DNA of 64,000 nucleotides from Vibrio viridaestus (GTDB lineage: Bacteria; Pseudomonadota; Gammaproteobacteria; Enterobacterales; Vibrionaceae): the NCBI RefSeq assembly GCF_003856525.1, contig NZ_RJVQ01000001.1, positions 186,001 through 250,000 of the forward strand. Direction: 5' to 3'. Below are positions 18,515 through 26,474 of this stretch, piece after piece. The position numbers and the translations under genes are program-made. Each line of letters starts with the position of its first letter. Position 1 is the stretch's first letter. The notes under the pieces were generated by a model. The model worked only from the letters and a program-made list of their open reading frames with translations, did not search any database and was not told where the DNA came from.

Positions 18515-19486
18515 TTAGCCGAGGCTACTATGGATCAGATAAAAATTGTAACTGATATAGCAAATGATAAACACCACACCTTCCATACGGCTAATGGTAC
18601 GCGTTTTACCAAATTTGATTGCAGCTAACAGAAGCATAAAAGTAATAAACAACATAGAAAGCCAATCGCGCCAGAATATTTCCGCTCCGATTTGGTCAAT
18701 TGGTTTTATGGTCCCAGCAATACCGATCACTGCGAGTGAGTTAAACATGTTAGAGCCCACGACGTTACCCACCGCAATATCGTGCTCGCCTTTACGAGCG
18801 GCCATAATCGACGTTGCCAGCTCAGGTAAAGAAGTACCAAGAGCGACAATCGTTAGACCAATCAAAAGCTCGCTAACTCCTAATTGTTCTGCAATTTCAA
18901 CCGCCCCCCAAACAAGCAGTCTGGAGCTTACGATAAGTAAAACGAGTCCCGTAATAATCCAAAAGAGCGATTTTTTCAGCGTCAAACTTGGACCTGACAT
19001 CTGCCCTTCCATTTGCGTTTCAAATGAGTCTTTTTTGGACGTAACTGCACCGATAATCGACCAGCCAATCACACCAATAAAGGCTACGATGAGAATCCAC
19101 GCCTCCAAGGTTGAAATGTAGTAATCCCAAAGCATCACGCCCAACACTAATGTGATGATAAGTAAAATTGGAATCTCTTTCTTAACAATCGCAGAGTGAA
19201 CGGCGATTGGAGAGATGATGGCAGTCAACCCTAAAATCAGACTGATATTAACGATATTTGAACCGAGAGCATTACCAAGTGCGAGAGCGGGATTGCCGTC
19301 AAGTGCTGCAAGCGCAGATACGACCATTTCCGGGGCAGATGTGCCGAACCCGACCACCAGCATGCCGATCAGCAAAGGAGGCATACCAGCATAGGCAGCT
19401 CCAGAAGCGGAGCCTTCCACAAACTTGTCAGCACTCCAGACAAGCACAATAAACCCAACGACAATAGCCAACCCAGCTAAAACCAT
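18515..19486 (-). CDS. Calcium/sodium:proton antiporter, CaCA family (YrbG-like)
   Basis: 323 residues, about ten helices, with the two inverted alpha-repeats typical of the CaCA family: GFGTSAPEMVVSALAALDGN and GNALGSNIVN near 45-85, and ALGTSLPELATSIMAARKG and GNVVGSNMFN near 205-245. The acidic residue in each P-E motif is the expected cation ligand. Probably exchanges Ca2+ or Na+ across the inner membrane. A long (335-base) leader with hairpins lies upstream. Confidence 0.92.
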   Translation of the reverse strand: MVLAGLAIVVGFIVLVWSADKFVEGSASGAAYAGMPPLLIGMLVVGFGTSAPEMVVSALAALDGNPALALGNALGSNIVNISLILGLTAIISPIAVHSAIVKKEIPILLIITLVLGVMLWDYYISTLEAWILIVAFIGVIGWSIIGAVTSKKDSFETQMEGQMSGPSLTLKKSLFWIITGLVLLIVSSRLLVWGAVEIAEQLGVSELLIGLTIVALGTSLPELATSIMAARKGEHDIAVGNVVGSNMFNSLAVIGIAGTIKPIDQIGAEIFWRDWLSMLFITFMLLLAAIKFGKTRTISRMEGVVFIICYISYNFYLIHSSLG

Positions 19487-19821
19487 AGCAATAACCCTAC
19501 ATCAAGATAAAAAAGTTCACAGAAATACATTTCTTACAGGTATGAAGATAATGTTTTTTGCGAAGAAAAAAGGAGAGTAAAAGGAATCTGCATCTTCGCG
19601 GGTTGGAACGCTTAGCATTTAACTAAGCATCCCCCAAAAAAGCAAGCATTATAATGCATGACACTGTCACTTAAATAAACTATCGCGTTAGTTGCTTCTT
19701 ATACTTTAAATGAACCATCAAGTGTAGAACAAGATTGCACCACCAGCGAAATTGGTACAAGATACGGGCGATCGATTCAGGAAGAGTCATTGAACACGAA
19801 TAATCATGAAAGGAGTCTGCG
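19487..19821. other. Intergenic region with structured leader of the antiporter gene
   Basis: 335 bases between the divergent antiporter and rarD genes, no gene seen. On the minus strand an extended stem (TTGG ... CCAA enclosing GCTTAG ... CTAAGC, 19606-19640) is followed by GCGAAGA ... TCTTCGC (19559-19600) before the antiporter start. This might be a regulatory leader. I compared it with the yybP-ykoY manganese riboswitch and did not find that motif's conserved core. Confidence 0.35.
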
Positions 19822-20721
19822 TTGTTAGCTGGCGTTTTATTTTGTATGACGGCGTCTGTATTGTTTGCCGTACTTTGCTATTACACTGTTTTTTTAGCGC
19901 CTTTAGATGGTTACGAAGTCTTTGGCTGGCGAGTCATGGGCACGGTTATTCTTGTGGGTCTTATGATCAGCCTACTTAAAGAATGGCGCCCCATTAGTAA
20001 GCAACTTATCAAAATATTTAAAACACCCCAGCATTTACTTATTCTCCTCGTGTGTACAGCGCTCATATCCCTCCAGTTATTCTTATTTGCCTGGGCACCT
20101 TTAAATCAAAGTAGCGAAGCGCTCGCAATGGGTTACTTCCTGATGCCATTATCAATGGTGCTGTGCGGACGATTAATCTTTCAGGAACAACTATCAAACT
20201 ACCAAAAACTCGCCGTTACATTGGCAACGCTTGGTGTGATCAGTAATCTGGTTATTCATGGCAACCTGTCTTGGGTATCAATGCTGGTGATGTTGGGTTA
20301 CCCGCCCTACTTTATTCTTAAACGCCAGTTAGGCCTAAGTGCGATTCACAGTATGTTCATTGAACATCTACTCATGCTGCCCATTGGCATACTATTCGTT
20401 CATGCGCAGAATTGGAGCCCAGACTTTTTCGCCGTACAACAACACGGCTGGCTAGTCATTGCAGGTCTTGGAATACTTGGCGGCGTTGCACTGCTCTGCT
20501 TTATCGCGGGAAGCAAACTGCTACCAATGTCATTGTTCGGAATGCTCGGTTATCTTGAGCCATTATTACTGTTTGTTGTTTCCCTTATTTTACCTGGAAG
20601 CAGATTCAGCCCAATCGATTTTTTCACCTATGTTCCTATTTGGCTCGCGATATGCTGTCTTATTCTGAACGGCTGGAAAAGCTATCAAAGAACCTCCCCA
20701 AAAGCAGAATACGCGGCCTAA
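19822..20721 (+). CDS. rarD: EamA-family transporter, RarD-like
   Basis: 299 residues, about ten helices; the GYEVFGWRVMGTVILV stretch is characteristic of RarD. TTG start, chosen because GGAG lies seven bases before it. RarD proteins are predicted metabolite permeases, chloramphenicol sensitivity being the name's origin, with no well-defined substrate. The stop codon lies in the loop of a GC-rich hairpin shared with the convergent EamA gene. Confidence 0.85.
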   Translation: MLAGVLFCMTASVLFAVLCYYTVFLAPLDGYEVFGWRVMGTVILVGLMISLLKEWRPISKQLIKIFKTPQHLLILLVCTALISLQLFLFAWAPLNQSSEALAMGYFLMPLSMVLCGRLIFQEQLSNYQKLAVTLATLGVISNLVIHGNLSWVSMLVMLGYPPYFILKRQLGLSAIHSMFIEHLLMLPIGILFVHAQNWSPDFFAVQQHGWLVIAGLGILGGVALLCFIAGSKLLPMSLFGMLGYLEPLLLFVVSLILPGSRFSPIDFFTYVPIWLAICCLILNGWKSYQRTSPKAEYAA

Positions 20722-20730
20722 GCCGCGTAT
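20709..20730. terminator. Bidirectional hairpin between rarD and EamA gene
   Basis: Perfect 9-bp stem ATACGCGGC / GCCGCGTAT with loop CTAA that includes the rarD stop. It lies between convergent genes. T runs are short, so strength is uncertain. Confidence 0.6.
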
Positions 20731-20744
20731 GTTTGACAGGTAGA

Positions 20745-21635
20745 TTATTCAATCGACATCGAGACTTTCTTTGCTCTACGTTTGTTAATAAAGGAGGTCA
20801 AATTAACCTGAGCGATAAAGGTCCCCCCAATAATTAACGCTGCCCCTATCAATTTATACGCATTAAGACTGTCGCCTAGAATCCATGCTCCCATAAAAAT
20901 AGCGAACACAGGATTTAATAGAGAATATGGGACAACTTTATTGACCGGATAAATTTTCAGTAACCAATACCACAGAGAATACGCGAATATGGACGATGCG
21001 ATCGCGCTGTACAGTACGGCAAACCATCCTTTCCATGACGCCTCCATCAACATCGCAATCTGATCGTGCTCCACCGCAAAAGACGAAAGACCAACAATTG
21101 GGATCGCGAGAAAAGACATCCACCCTGCCATTGTTAATGGATGGATTGGCACAGAACGCTTAACGACGATATTGGTAATGGCCCAGCCCAGCGCACTAAT
21201 AATCAGCAGAATAAGTGCAATCGGTGAGCTCGAAGACGGACTGCCTGATAAACAAAATACACCGATGAAAGACAACGTGATCCCTGCAATCTGAATCACA
21301 CGAAGTTTTTCCTGTAGAAAGAAAACAGCGAGAATCATGGCGAATGGTGTTCCTAACTGGACGAGTACAGCAGCGGTACCTGCATCGGTGTATTGTGTGC
21401 CAACAAACAAGAGTGAGAAGTGTAAAAAACCAAAAGTTACCGCCTGAATGGCAACCGATTTAAACTGAGCTTTATTGACTCGGGTGAAAGGTACGACAAT
21501 GATCGCCACAACGAGAAAACGTAACATGGTCATGAAAAGCGGGGGTAATTCCGTAACACCCAGTTTGATAGCAATAACATTAAATGCCCAGACCGTAACG
21601 ACGATCAGAACAACCAAAAAATGACGAAACGTCAT
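20745..21635 (-). CDS. EamA/DMT-family transporter
   Basis: 296 residues, ten helices in two EamA repeats (VVTVWAFNVIAIKLGVTELPP at the start; YSLLNPVFAIFMGAWILGD in the second). A small-metabolite exporter, substrate unknown. It follows tatC on the same strand by 54 bases, with a 7-bp hairpin (ATCAGGA / TCCTGAT, 21651-21673) between. It may be the last gene of the long uptake/Tat operon or have its own promoter. Confidence 0.88.
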   Translation of the reverse strand: MTFRHFLVVLIVVTVWAFNVIAIKLGVTELPPLFMTMLRFLVVAIIVVPFTRVNKAQFKSVAIQAVTFGFLHFSLLFVGTQYTDAGTAAVLVQLGTPFAMILAVFFLQEKLRVIQIAGITLSFIGVFCLSGSPSSSSPIALILLIISALGWAITNIVVKRSVPIHPLTMAGWMSFLAIPIVGLSSFAVEHDQIAMLMEASWKGWFAVLYSAIASSIFAYSLWYWLLKIYPVNKVVPYSLLNPVFAIFMGAWILGDSLNAYKLIGAALIIGGTFIAQVNLTSFINKRRAKKVSMSIE

Positions 21636-21689
21636 GATAACCTCTAACTTATCAGGACATGGTCGTTCCTGATTAAAGAAAATAACAGA

Positions 21690-22451
21690 CTAAGAATAAA
21701 TTTGAGATTCTTCATCAGTGTCGCTGATATTACGATTGACGTAGAATCGGGAGAAAAAGACGCCAACTTCAAATAGTAAATACATAGGAATGGCGAGTAA
21801 CGTTTGAGAAATAATATCCGGTGGTGTCAATACCATACCGACCACAAATGCAGTAACAAGAACGTACGGCCTTTTTGCCGCAAGACTTTTAGGGTCGGTT
21901 GCTCCAGTCCAACATAATAAAATAATCGCAACCGGTATCTCAAAAGCCACTCCAAACGCAAAAAAGAGCGAAAGAACAAAGTCTAAATAGCTTTCGATGT
22001 CGGTAGCAAACTGAACCCCCGTTAATGAAATCGCTGTGAAAAACTTAAAAATCAACGGAAACACAACAAAATAGGAAAACGCAATACCGCAGTAAAACAA
22101 CAACGAACTGGAAAACATCAGAGGCATAATCAATCGTCGCTCCTGTTTGTATAACGCCGGCGCAATAAATGCCCAAACTTGAAACAATACATAAGGGATC
22201 GCGATAAACAAGGAAACAAACATCGTCAATTTCAGTGGAGTAAAAAATGGTGATGTCACGTTCGTTGCAATCATGCTCGCACCTTTCGGTAATTGAGCTA
22301 TGAGTGGTTGTGAAATGAATTCATAGATATGATTCGAGAAATAAATCAAGCCAAGAAACACCACAAGAACGGCGATTAAGGACTTCAATAATCGATTGCG
22401 TAATTCAATCAAATGACCAATTAACGTTTGATTTTGCTCGACTTCAGGCAT
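21690..22451 (-). CDS. tatC: Twin-arginine translocase subunit TatC
   Basis: 253 residues, six predicted helices. TatC with TatB recognises the twin-arginine signal peptide of folded exported proteins. Seen: the N-terminal [15 protein letters not shown], the first-loop region ([12 protein letters not shown]), [17 protein letters not shown], and the C-terminal [16 protein letters not shown], all diagnostic. Third of a tatA-tatB-tatC run, 29 bases after tatB. The location at the end of an ABC-transporter/amidase operon, not beside ubiB, suggests a second Tat set. Confidence 0.95.
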   Translation of the reverse strand: MPEVEQNQTLIGHLIELRNRLLKSLIAVLVVFLGLIYFSNHIYEFISQPLIAQLPKGASMIATNVTSPFFTPLKLTMFVSLFIAIPYVLFQVWAFIAPALYKQERRLIMPLMFSSSLLFYCGIAFSYFVVFPLIFKFFTAISLTGVQFATDIESYLDFVLSLFFAFGVAFEIPVAIILLCWTGATDPKSLAAKRPYVLVTAFVVGMVLTPPDIISQTLLAIPMYLLFEVGVFFSRFYVNRNISDTDEESQIYS

Positions 22452-22480
22452 ACTACTCTCCCTGTTTGCACATTATCGAA

Positions 22481-22786
22481 TTAAGAACGAATCGAATGAT
22501 CCAATTCCGATACCGTGTCAGCCGTTTCCTTTCTGACTTCATTCAATGAGTGAGAATGAGAAGACAGTTCATCCTTAACCTTCTTCTCTACATCTCTCAT
22601 CTCATGCTGAACGTTTTGTAGCTCGGCTTCGTTTAATAGCTCGGTTTTCATATTGTGCATGGTCGATTTCGCCTTGCGAATAAACTTCGATGTCATTCGA
22701 ATGGTTTCGGTCAATCGCGCAGGACCTAATACAACCAAACCAATAACAAAAATAAGCATCAACTCACTAAAACCGATATCAAACAT
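22481..22786 (-). CDS. tatB: Twin-arginine translocase subunit TatB
   Basis: 101 residues. MFDIGFSELMLIFVIGLVVLGP is the near-invariant TatB N-terminal helix with its Glu8, and it continues into a long amphipathic charged helix. The C-terminal tail is shorter than in housekeeping TatB proteins, which usually run longer. TatB passes substrates from signal binding to TatA. It starts 2 bases after tatA ends, so the two are translationally linked. Confidence 0.94.
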   Translation of the reverse strand: MFDIGFSELMLIFVIGLVVLGPARLTETIRMTSKFIRKAKSTMHNMKTELLNEAELQNVQHEMRDVEKKVKDELSSHSHSLNEVRKETADTVSELDHSIRS

Positions 22787-22788
22787 AA

Positions 22789-23034
22789 TTACGCCTGCTC
22801 TTTGCCGTATGTTGATTTCACATCCGCAAAATCCGCATCTTTGCCTTCAAGTTGAGCTGCTTGCGCTGCTTTTGCTTCCGGTTTAGCCGTTTCATCATTA
22901 TTCATTGCTTTTTTAAACCCCTTAATCGCAGAGCCTAAATCACCACCAACGTTACGTAGCTTTTTTGTTCCAAATAACAACACAACGATTGCAGCGATAA
23001 TAACCAATTGCCAAATACTGATTCCACCAAGCAT
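22789..23034 (-). CDS. tatA: Twin-arginine translocase subunit TatA
   Basis: 81 residues. One membrane helix ([17 protein letters not shown]) followed by the [20 protein letters not shown] hinge and amphipathic helix that define TatA; the tail is acidic. TatA forms the transport-competent assembly. A good GGGAG ribosome site is a few bases upstream. It begins 80 bases after the end of the phosphotransferase gene and heads tatABC within the same transcription direction. Confidence 0.95.
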   Translation of the reverse strand: MLGGISIWQLVIIAAIVVLLFGTKKLRNVGGDLGSAIKGFKKAMNNDETAKPEAKAAQAAQLEGKDADFADVKSTYGKEQA

Positions 23035-23114
23035 AACTGAGACTCCCTTTGAGTTTATAAATATAAGCTTCTGAAAAGATTCAGTGCTCCCAACATTCTG
23101 GAAGCACCTTATTA

Positions 23115-24023
23115 CTAGACTTTACTTAACGACCACGCCCAATTTTCATTGAGAATTTGTTTACGGGCGCGCAACAATAATATTTGCGAATACTTACCGT
23201 AATCAAATGCGATAGACGAAACATACTGTTGGCTTAGCGCCCACAAGCCCCATCGAACCAGTGCTACCCCGATATAAAGATAGGTTCTGGCGACAAGATC
23301 CGAAGTCGCTTTGCCATTGTACATCTCAATAATACCTTCGATATTTGACAATTCGTCGAAAAAACTTTCGATGCAGAACATACCAACATCCCAATATGGG
23401 TCGTTATTAGCGGCATATTCCCAATCAATAATTTTTATGACGCCAGCATCATTACGCATGTAATTCGATATATAAGAGTCATTGTAACAACCACAGAGAT
23501 CAATACCAGAGGCTTCTATCGCTGCTTTTGCCTGATAACAATGTGCAATTAGCGTTTCAATGTCCTTTGGCAATGTCGGACATACTTGTTTTGCCTGCTT
23601 TATCAGTGTCTCGAGCTGCTGAAATCCAGTATTTGTTTCCTCAAGAATTAAGTCCTGATGAACAGAATGATAGGCAGACATGATATTGCCACGGATTTTG
23701 GCATCCTGAACATCCAGGATATCGCAACTTCTATAAGTATCTAGAAATTCATGGACTTCAACGCCCATCTTCTCATCATAAAATAACACGCCAGGGCCAA
23801 TACCTTTTCCAGCAGCAATGGTCGCGGCTTTTAACGCCGTCGCTCGGTTGATGTAATTCTCTGTACCTTCACCGTGCAACTTGACAAAAAACTTTTCACC
23901 ATTGGATTGATCACTAACACACCAGTTCACGTTAGTAATTCCGCCATTGATTCGCTTTACGGCTAAATCGCGCCCAACAAAGTTAGGAATATCTTTAAGA
24001 ACGGTTTGTATATCATTCATCAT
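23115..24023 (-). CDS. Choline-kinase/APH-fold phosphotransferase, first paralogue
   Basis: 302 residues of the choline/ethanolamine kinase branch of the APH fold. Seen: the nucleotide-loop [10 protein letters not shown] (25-34), the catalytic loop [11 protein letters not shown] (178-188) and the [15 protein letters not shown] (200-214) magnesium motif, close to the choline kinase D-W-E-Y-A-G pattern. Odd: the loop His of the usual HND is Tyr180, while catalytic Asp182 and Asn187 remain. It overlaps the ribosome site of the preceding gene's end (4-base gap) and lies between another kinase-like gene and tatA. A kinase for an amino alcohol is my inference. Confidence 0.82.
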   Translation of the reverse strand: MMNDIQTVLKDIPNFVGRDLAVKRINGGITNVNWCVSDQSNGEKFFVKLHGEGTENYINRATALKAATIAAGKGIGPGVLFYDEKMGVEVHEFLDTYRSCDILDVQDAKIRGNIMSAYHSVHQDLILEETNTGFQQLETLIKQAKQVCPTLPKDIETLIAHCYQAKAAIEASGIDLCGCYNDSYISNYMRNDAGVIKIIDWEYAANNDPYWDVGMFCIESFFDELSNIEGIIEMYNGKATSDLVARTYLYIGVALVRWGLWALSQQYVSSIAFDYGKYSQILLLRARKQILNENWAWSLSKV

Positions 24024-24027
24024 AGCG

Positions 24028-25011
24028 TCACATCTCCTTGATCAGCTTCGATAAGTCGGATGAGGATAAATGGTGGCGAATACGAACAAGTCGATTCGCT
24101 GCATATTTATACAGTTCAGGACCTTTGCGATATGGGTTTGTTTCTCCTAACAGAGCCCACATAGCCCAGACTGCATCATCTACAACGCTGTATAGCTTCA
24201 GCCTTGCTAATAACGCCGGAGTCGTTGCTCCAAAATACATTTCTAGTAACTGATTACGATCGTCGTCGTCAGTACAGACTTCCAAAGACATCGCCGCGAT
24301 ATCCCACATCGGGTCGGAAATGGTTGTTCGATCAAAGTCTACTAACTTGATGTCATCTTTGTCTGAAATCAACACGTTCGACATGGTGTTTTCACCATGC
24401 AGAATAGCAAGGTCAGAGCCAGATACTTTGAACGCTTGTTGGATTTCACCAACTATAGCGGCTAACTTTTCCATTGTAATATCTGTATTCACAGGCATTG
24501 GCAGTGGATTAGGCAATGCATTCCAAACGCTCTGGTAAGCATCAAAAACATCAAAGGCAGACAGATCTAATTTAGAACTACCTTTGATATGCCAAGCTTT
24601 CTTCACTTCAACGAGCTTCGCTAATCTATTCGGGTCTTTAAAGTCTGTTACAACCGCCGTTTCCCATCCCTGATTAAGATATTCCAAAAATAAGCTTTCC
24701 GTCGCAGCATCACTTGCGATCAGTTTTGCACCTATACCTAACTGACCAGCTTTAGTGAACGCCTGAACCGCATTAGCAAATGAGTAGGGAGCTAACGCTT
24801 CATGGTGGTACGTTTTTGCTAAACAAGAATCGGATCCGCTTACTACCGGTCGAATCAAACCATCAAGACCATTATGTGCAGGCATAGCAATAGCAGGAAA
24901 CGGATCGGCAGGCTGCTCTTTATCTTTGTCGCTTCCAAAACGATTAATCACCGAGAGTTGACGAACACTGGTCTTCAACAGCTCTTCATTTACTGGAGTA
25001 CTTGTCATCAT
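24028..25011 (-). CDS. APH-fold phosphotransferase, second paralogue
   Basis: About 327 residues from the ATG at 25011, which has GGAGGT upstream (a GTG at 25017 is also in frame). The C-terminal half carries the APH loop as LAILHGENTMSNVL (202-214) and the metal motif VDFDRTT (224-230) with SDPMWDIA. Odd: the catalytic Asp of HGD is Glu207, a change that normally cripples kinases of this fold. N-terminal 150 residues diverge strongly from the nucleotide-loop pattern. It ends 4 bases before the first paralogue. Either a weak kinase or a partner of it. Confidence 0.78.
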   Translation of the reverse strand: MMTSTPVNEELLKTSVRQLSVINRFGSDKDKEQPADPFPAIAMPAHNGLDGLIRPVVSGSDSCLAKTYHHEALAPYSFANAVQAFTKAGQLGIGAKLIASDAATESLFLEYLNQGWETAVVTDFKDPNRLAKLVEVKKAWHIKGSSKLDLSAFDVFDAYQSVWNALPNPLPMPVNTDITMEKLAAIVGEIQQAFKVSGSDLAILHGENTMSNVLISDKDDIKLVDFDRTTISDPMWDIAAMSLEVCTDDDDRNQLLEMYFGATTPALLARLKLYSVVDDAVWAMWALLGETNPYRKGPELYKYAANRLVRIRHHLSSSDLSKLIKEM

Positions 25012-25026
25012 GCTCACCTCCGATAC

Positions 25027-26400
25027 CTAAGCAACCGTTGGAAACGTGTAGTGATATGAGGTTGCTTCGGCATAGCTCAAACAAGCCTGAAGAATCTCAG
25101 TATCTTTATTTAGAGACGAGATAATCTGTAGTCCTACAGGAGAAGTACCGACAAAACCACACGGCATAACGGCTGCAGGTTGTCCTGTTTGGTTAAATAG
25201 CGCCGTAAACACTACGTGGTCCTGTGGACGGTCTTCATTCGCGCCAGCCATTTCAGCGCCAAAGTTCGGCATCGGCATTGTTGGTGCTAATACGAAATCA
25301 TATTTATCGACCATTTGAGCAGCTAAGCGTTGAGCTTTATCAAAACGACTAGCAGCCATAACGTATTGTGTTGCTGGAATACCTTCTACGGAATCGCACT
25401 GAGCATTCACAACATCCAACACATCTCGTGTGCGGCCTTGAGGTAACGAAGCTCGTTCCATCCCCGCCTTGACGGAGAAATAAACACGCATATCTTCGAG
25501 GAAACTAAAATCGAGTGGTGCCTTGATATCCGATACTTCAGCCCCAAGTTCTTCAAATACTGACGCTGCTTTTCTTACTAGCGCTTCAACTTCAGGCTGG
25601 GCTTTTTCACCACATCCCATATCAGTCAAAACTCCAATTTTCTTTCCTGTTAGATCTAACTTGTCCAATTGACTCGGAATATTTGCGCCTTTTTCAAACG
25701 CTCTTGAATCCGGGCCATCAATGACTGACATAAGCAGGATGGCATCTTCTACTGTACGAGTCAGAGGACCAACAACGCGGTCTCGGCTGTATGGCAGATG
25801 AGGAACAACACCAGCGGTGGGTTTCAAACCAACGATTCCGCAGTGACTTGCAGGCAGACGTACCGAGCCGCCGACATCACTACCAATGGCAAGTGGTGCC
25901 ATACCAGAAGCAATTGCAGCACCCGCACCCGCTGATGAACCACCGGTATTCAGTGAAGTGTCCCAAGGGTTTCTTGTCACTCCATGGAAAGAGCTAACTC
26001 CAGCTCCCAAAAAGCCCATGTCTGGCATCGTTGTCTTTGCAAAGATAATTGCTCCAGCTTCAATTAATCGCGCCGCTGGAGGTGAATCTTCTGTAGAAGG
26101 CTCTATATCATATCTCGCTTTGACACCGCGAAACATTCGCATGCCTGCAACATCGATACTGTCTTTAACGACGGCTGGAACACCATCTAGCGGTCCCTTT
26201 GGCTGCCCAGCTTTCCAACGCGCTTCTGATTCGATTGCTTCTGCAATCGCTTTTTCTTCTTGAATATCATAGAGCGCATTAAGGATCGGGTTTAATTCTT
26301 TAGATCGTTGTAGCACCGATTTAATTACGTCTACTGGTGAAATCTCACCTGATTTATATCCAGCCAAAAGTTCTGTTGCTGATAATTTCCACATATCCAT
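25027..26400 (-). CDS. Amidase-signature family hydrolase
   Basis: 457 residues with the Ser-cisSer-Lys catalytic core of the amidase-signature family: Lys in VPAVVKDSID, Ser-Ser in the GGSSAGAGAAIASG stretch, and the nucleophile Ser in GSDVGGSVRLPAS. Members include GatA, indoleacetamide hydrolase and fatty-acid amide hydrolase. No signal peptide, so cytoplasmic. It lies in an operon between an ABC importer and two kinase-like genes, which points to cleaving an imported amide. The exact amide cannot be read from sequence. Confidence 0.93.
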   Translation of the reverse strand: MDMWKLSATELLAGYKSGEISPVDVIKSVLQRSKELNPILNALYDIQEEKAIAEAIESEARWKAGQPKGPLDGVPAVVKDSIDVAGMRMFRGVKARYDIEPSTEDSPPAARLIEAGAIIFAKTTMPDMGFLGAGVSSFHGVTRNPWDTSLNTGGSSAGAGAAIASGMAPLAIGSDVGGSVRLPASHCGIVGLKPTAGVVPHLPYSRDRVVGPLTRTVEDAILLMSVIDGPDSRAFEKGANIPSQLDKLDLTGKKIGVLTDMGCGEKAQPEVEALVRKAASVFEELGAEVSDIKAPLDFSFLEDMRVYFSVKAGMERASLPQGRTRDVLDVVNAQCDSVEGIPATQYVMAASRFDKAQRLAAQMVDKYDFVLAPTMPMPNFGAEMAGANEDRPQDHVVFTALFNQTGQPAAVMPCGFVGTSPVGLQIISSLNKDTEILQACLSYAEATSYHYTFPTVA

Positions 26401-26474
26401 TTTCCTTTATTCCTTTCCTAACTATTCCTAGTGGAACAGCTCACTCGTCTTGTTAAAAACAAACTAAAAATCGA

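Noticed and set aside
19487-19680. yybP-ykoY (manganese) riboswitch before the calcium/sodium antiporter
   Set aside because: Although hairpins and a G-run are present, the conserved core of that riboswitch could not be found.
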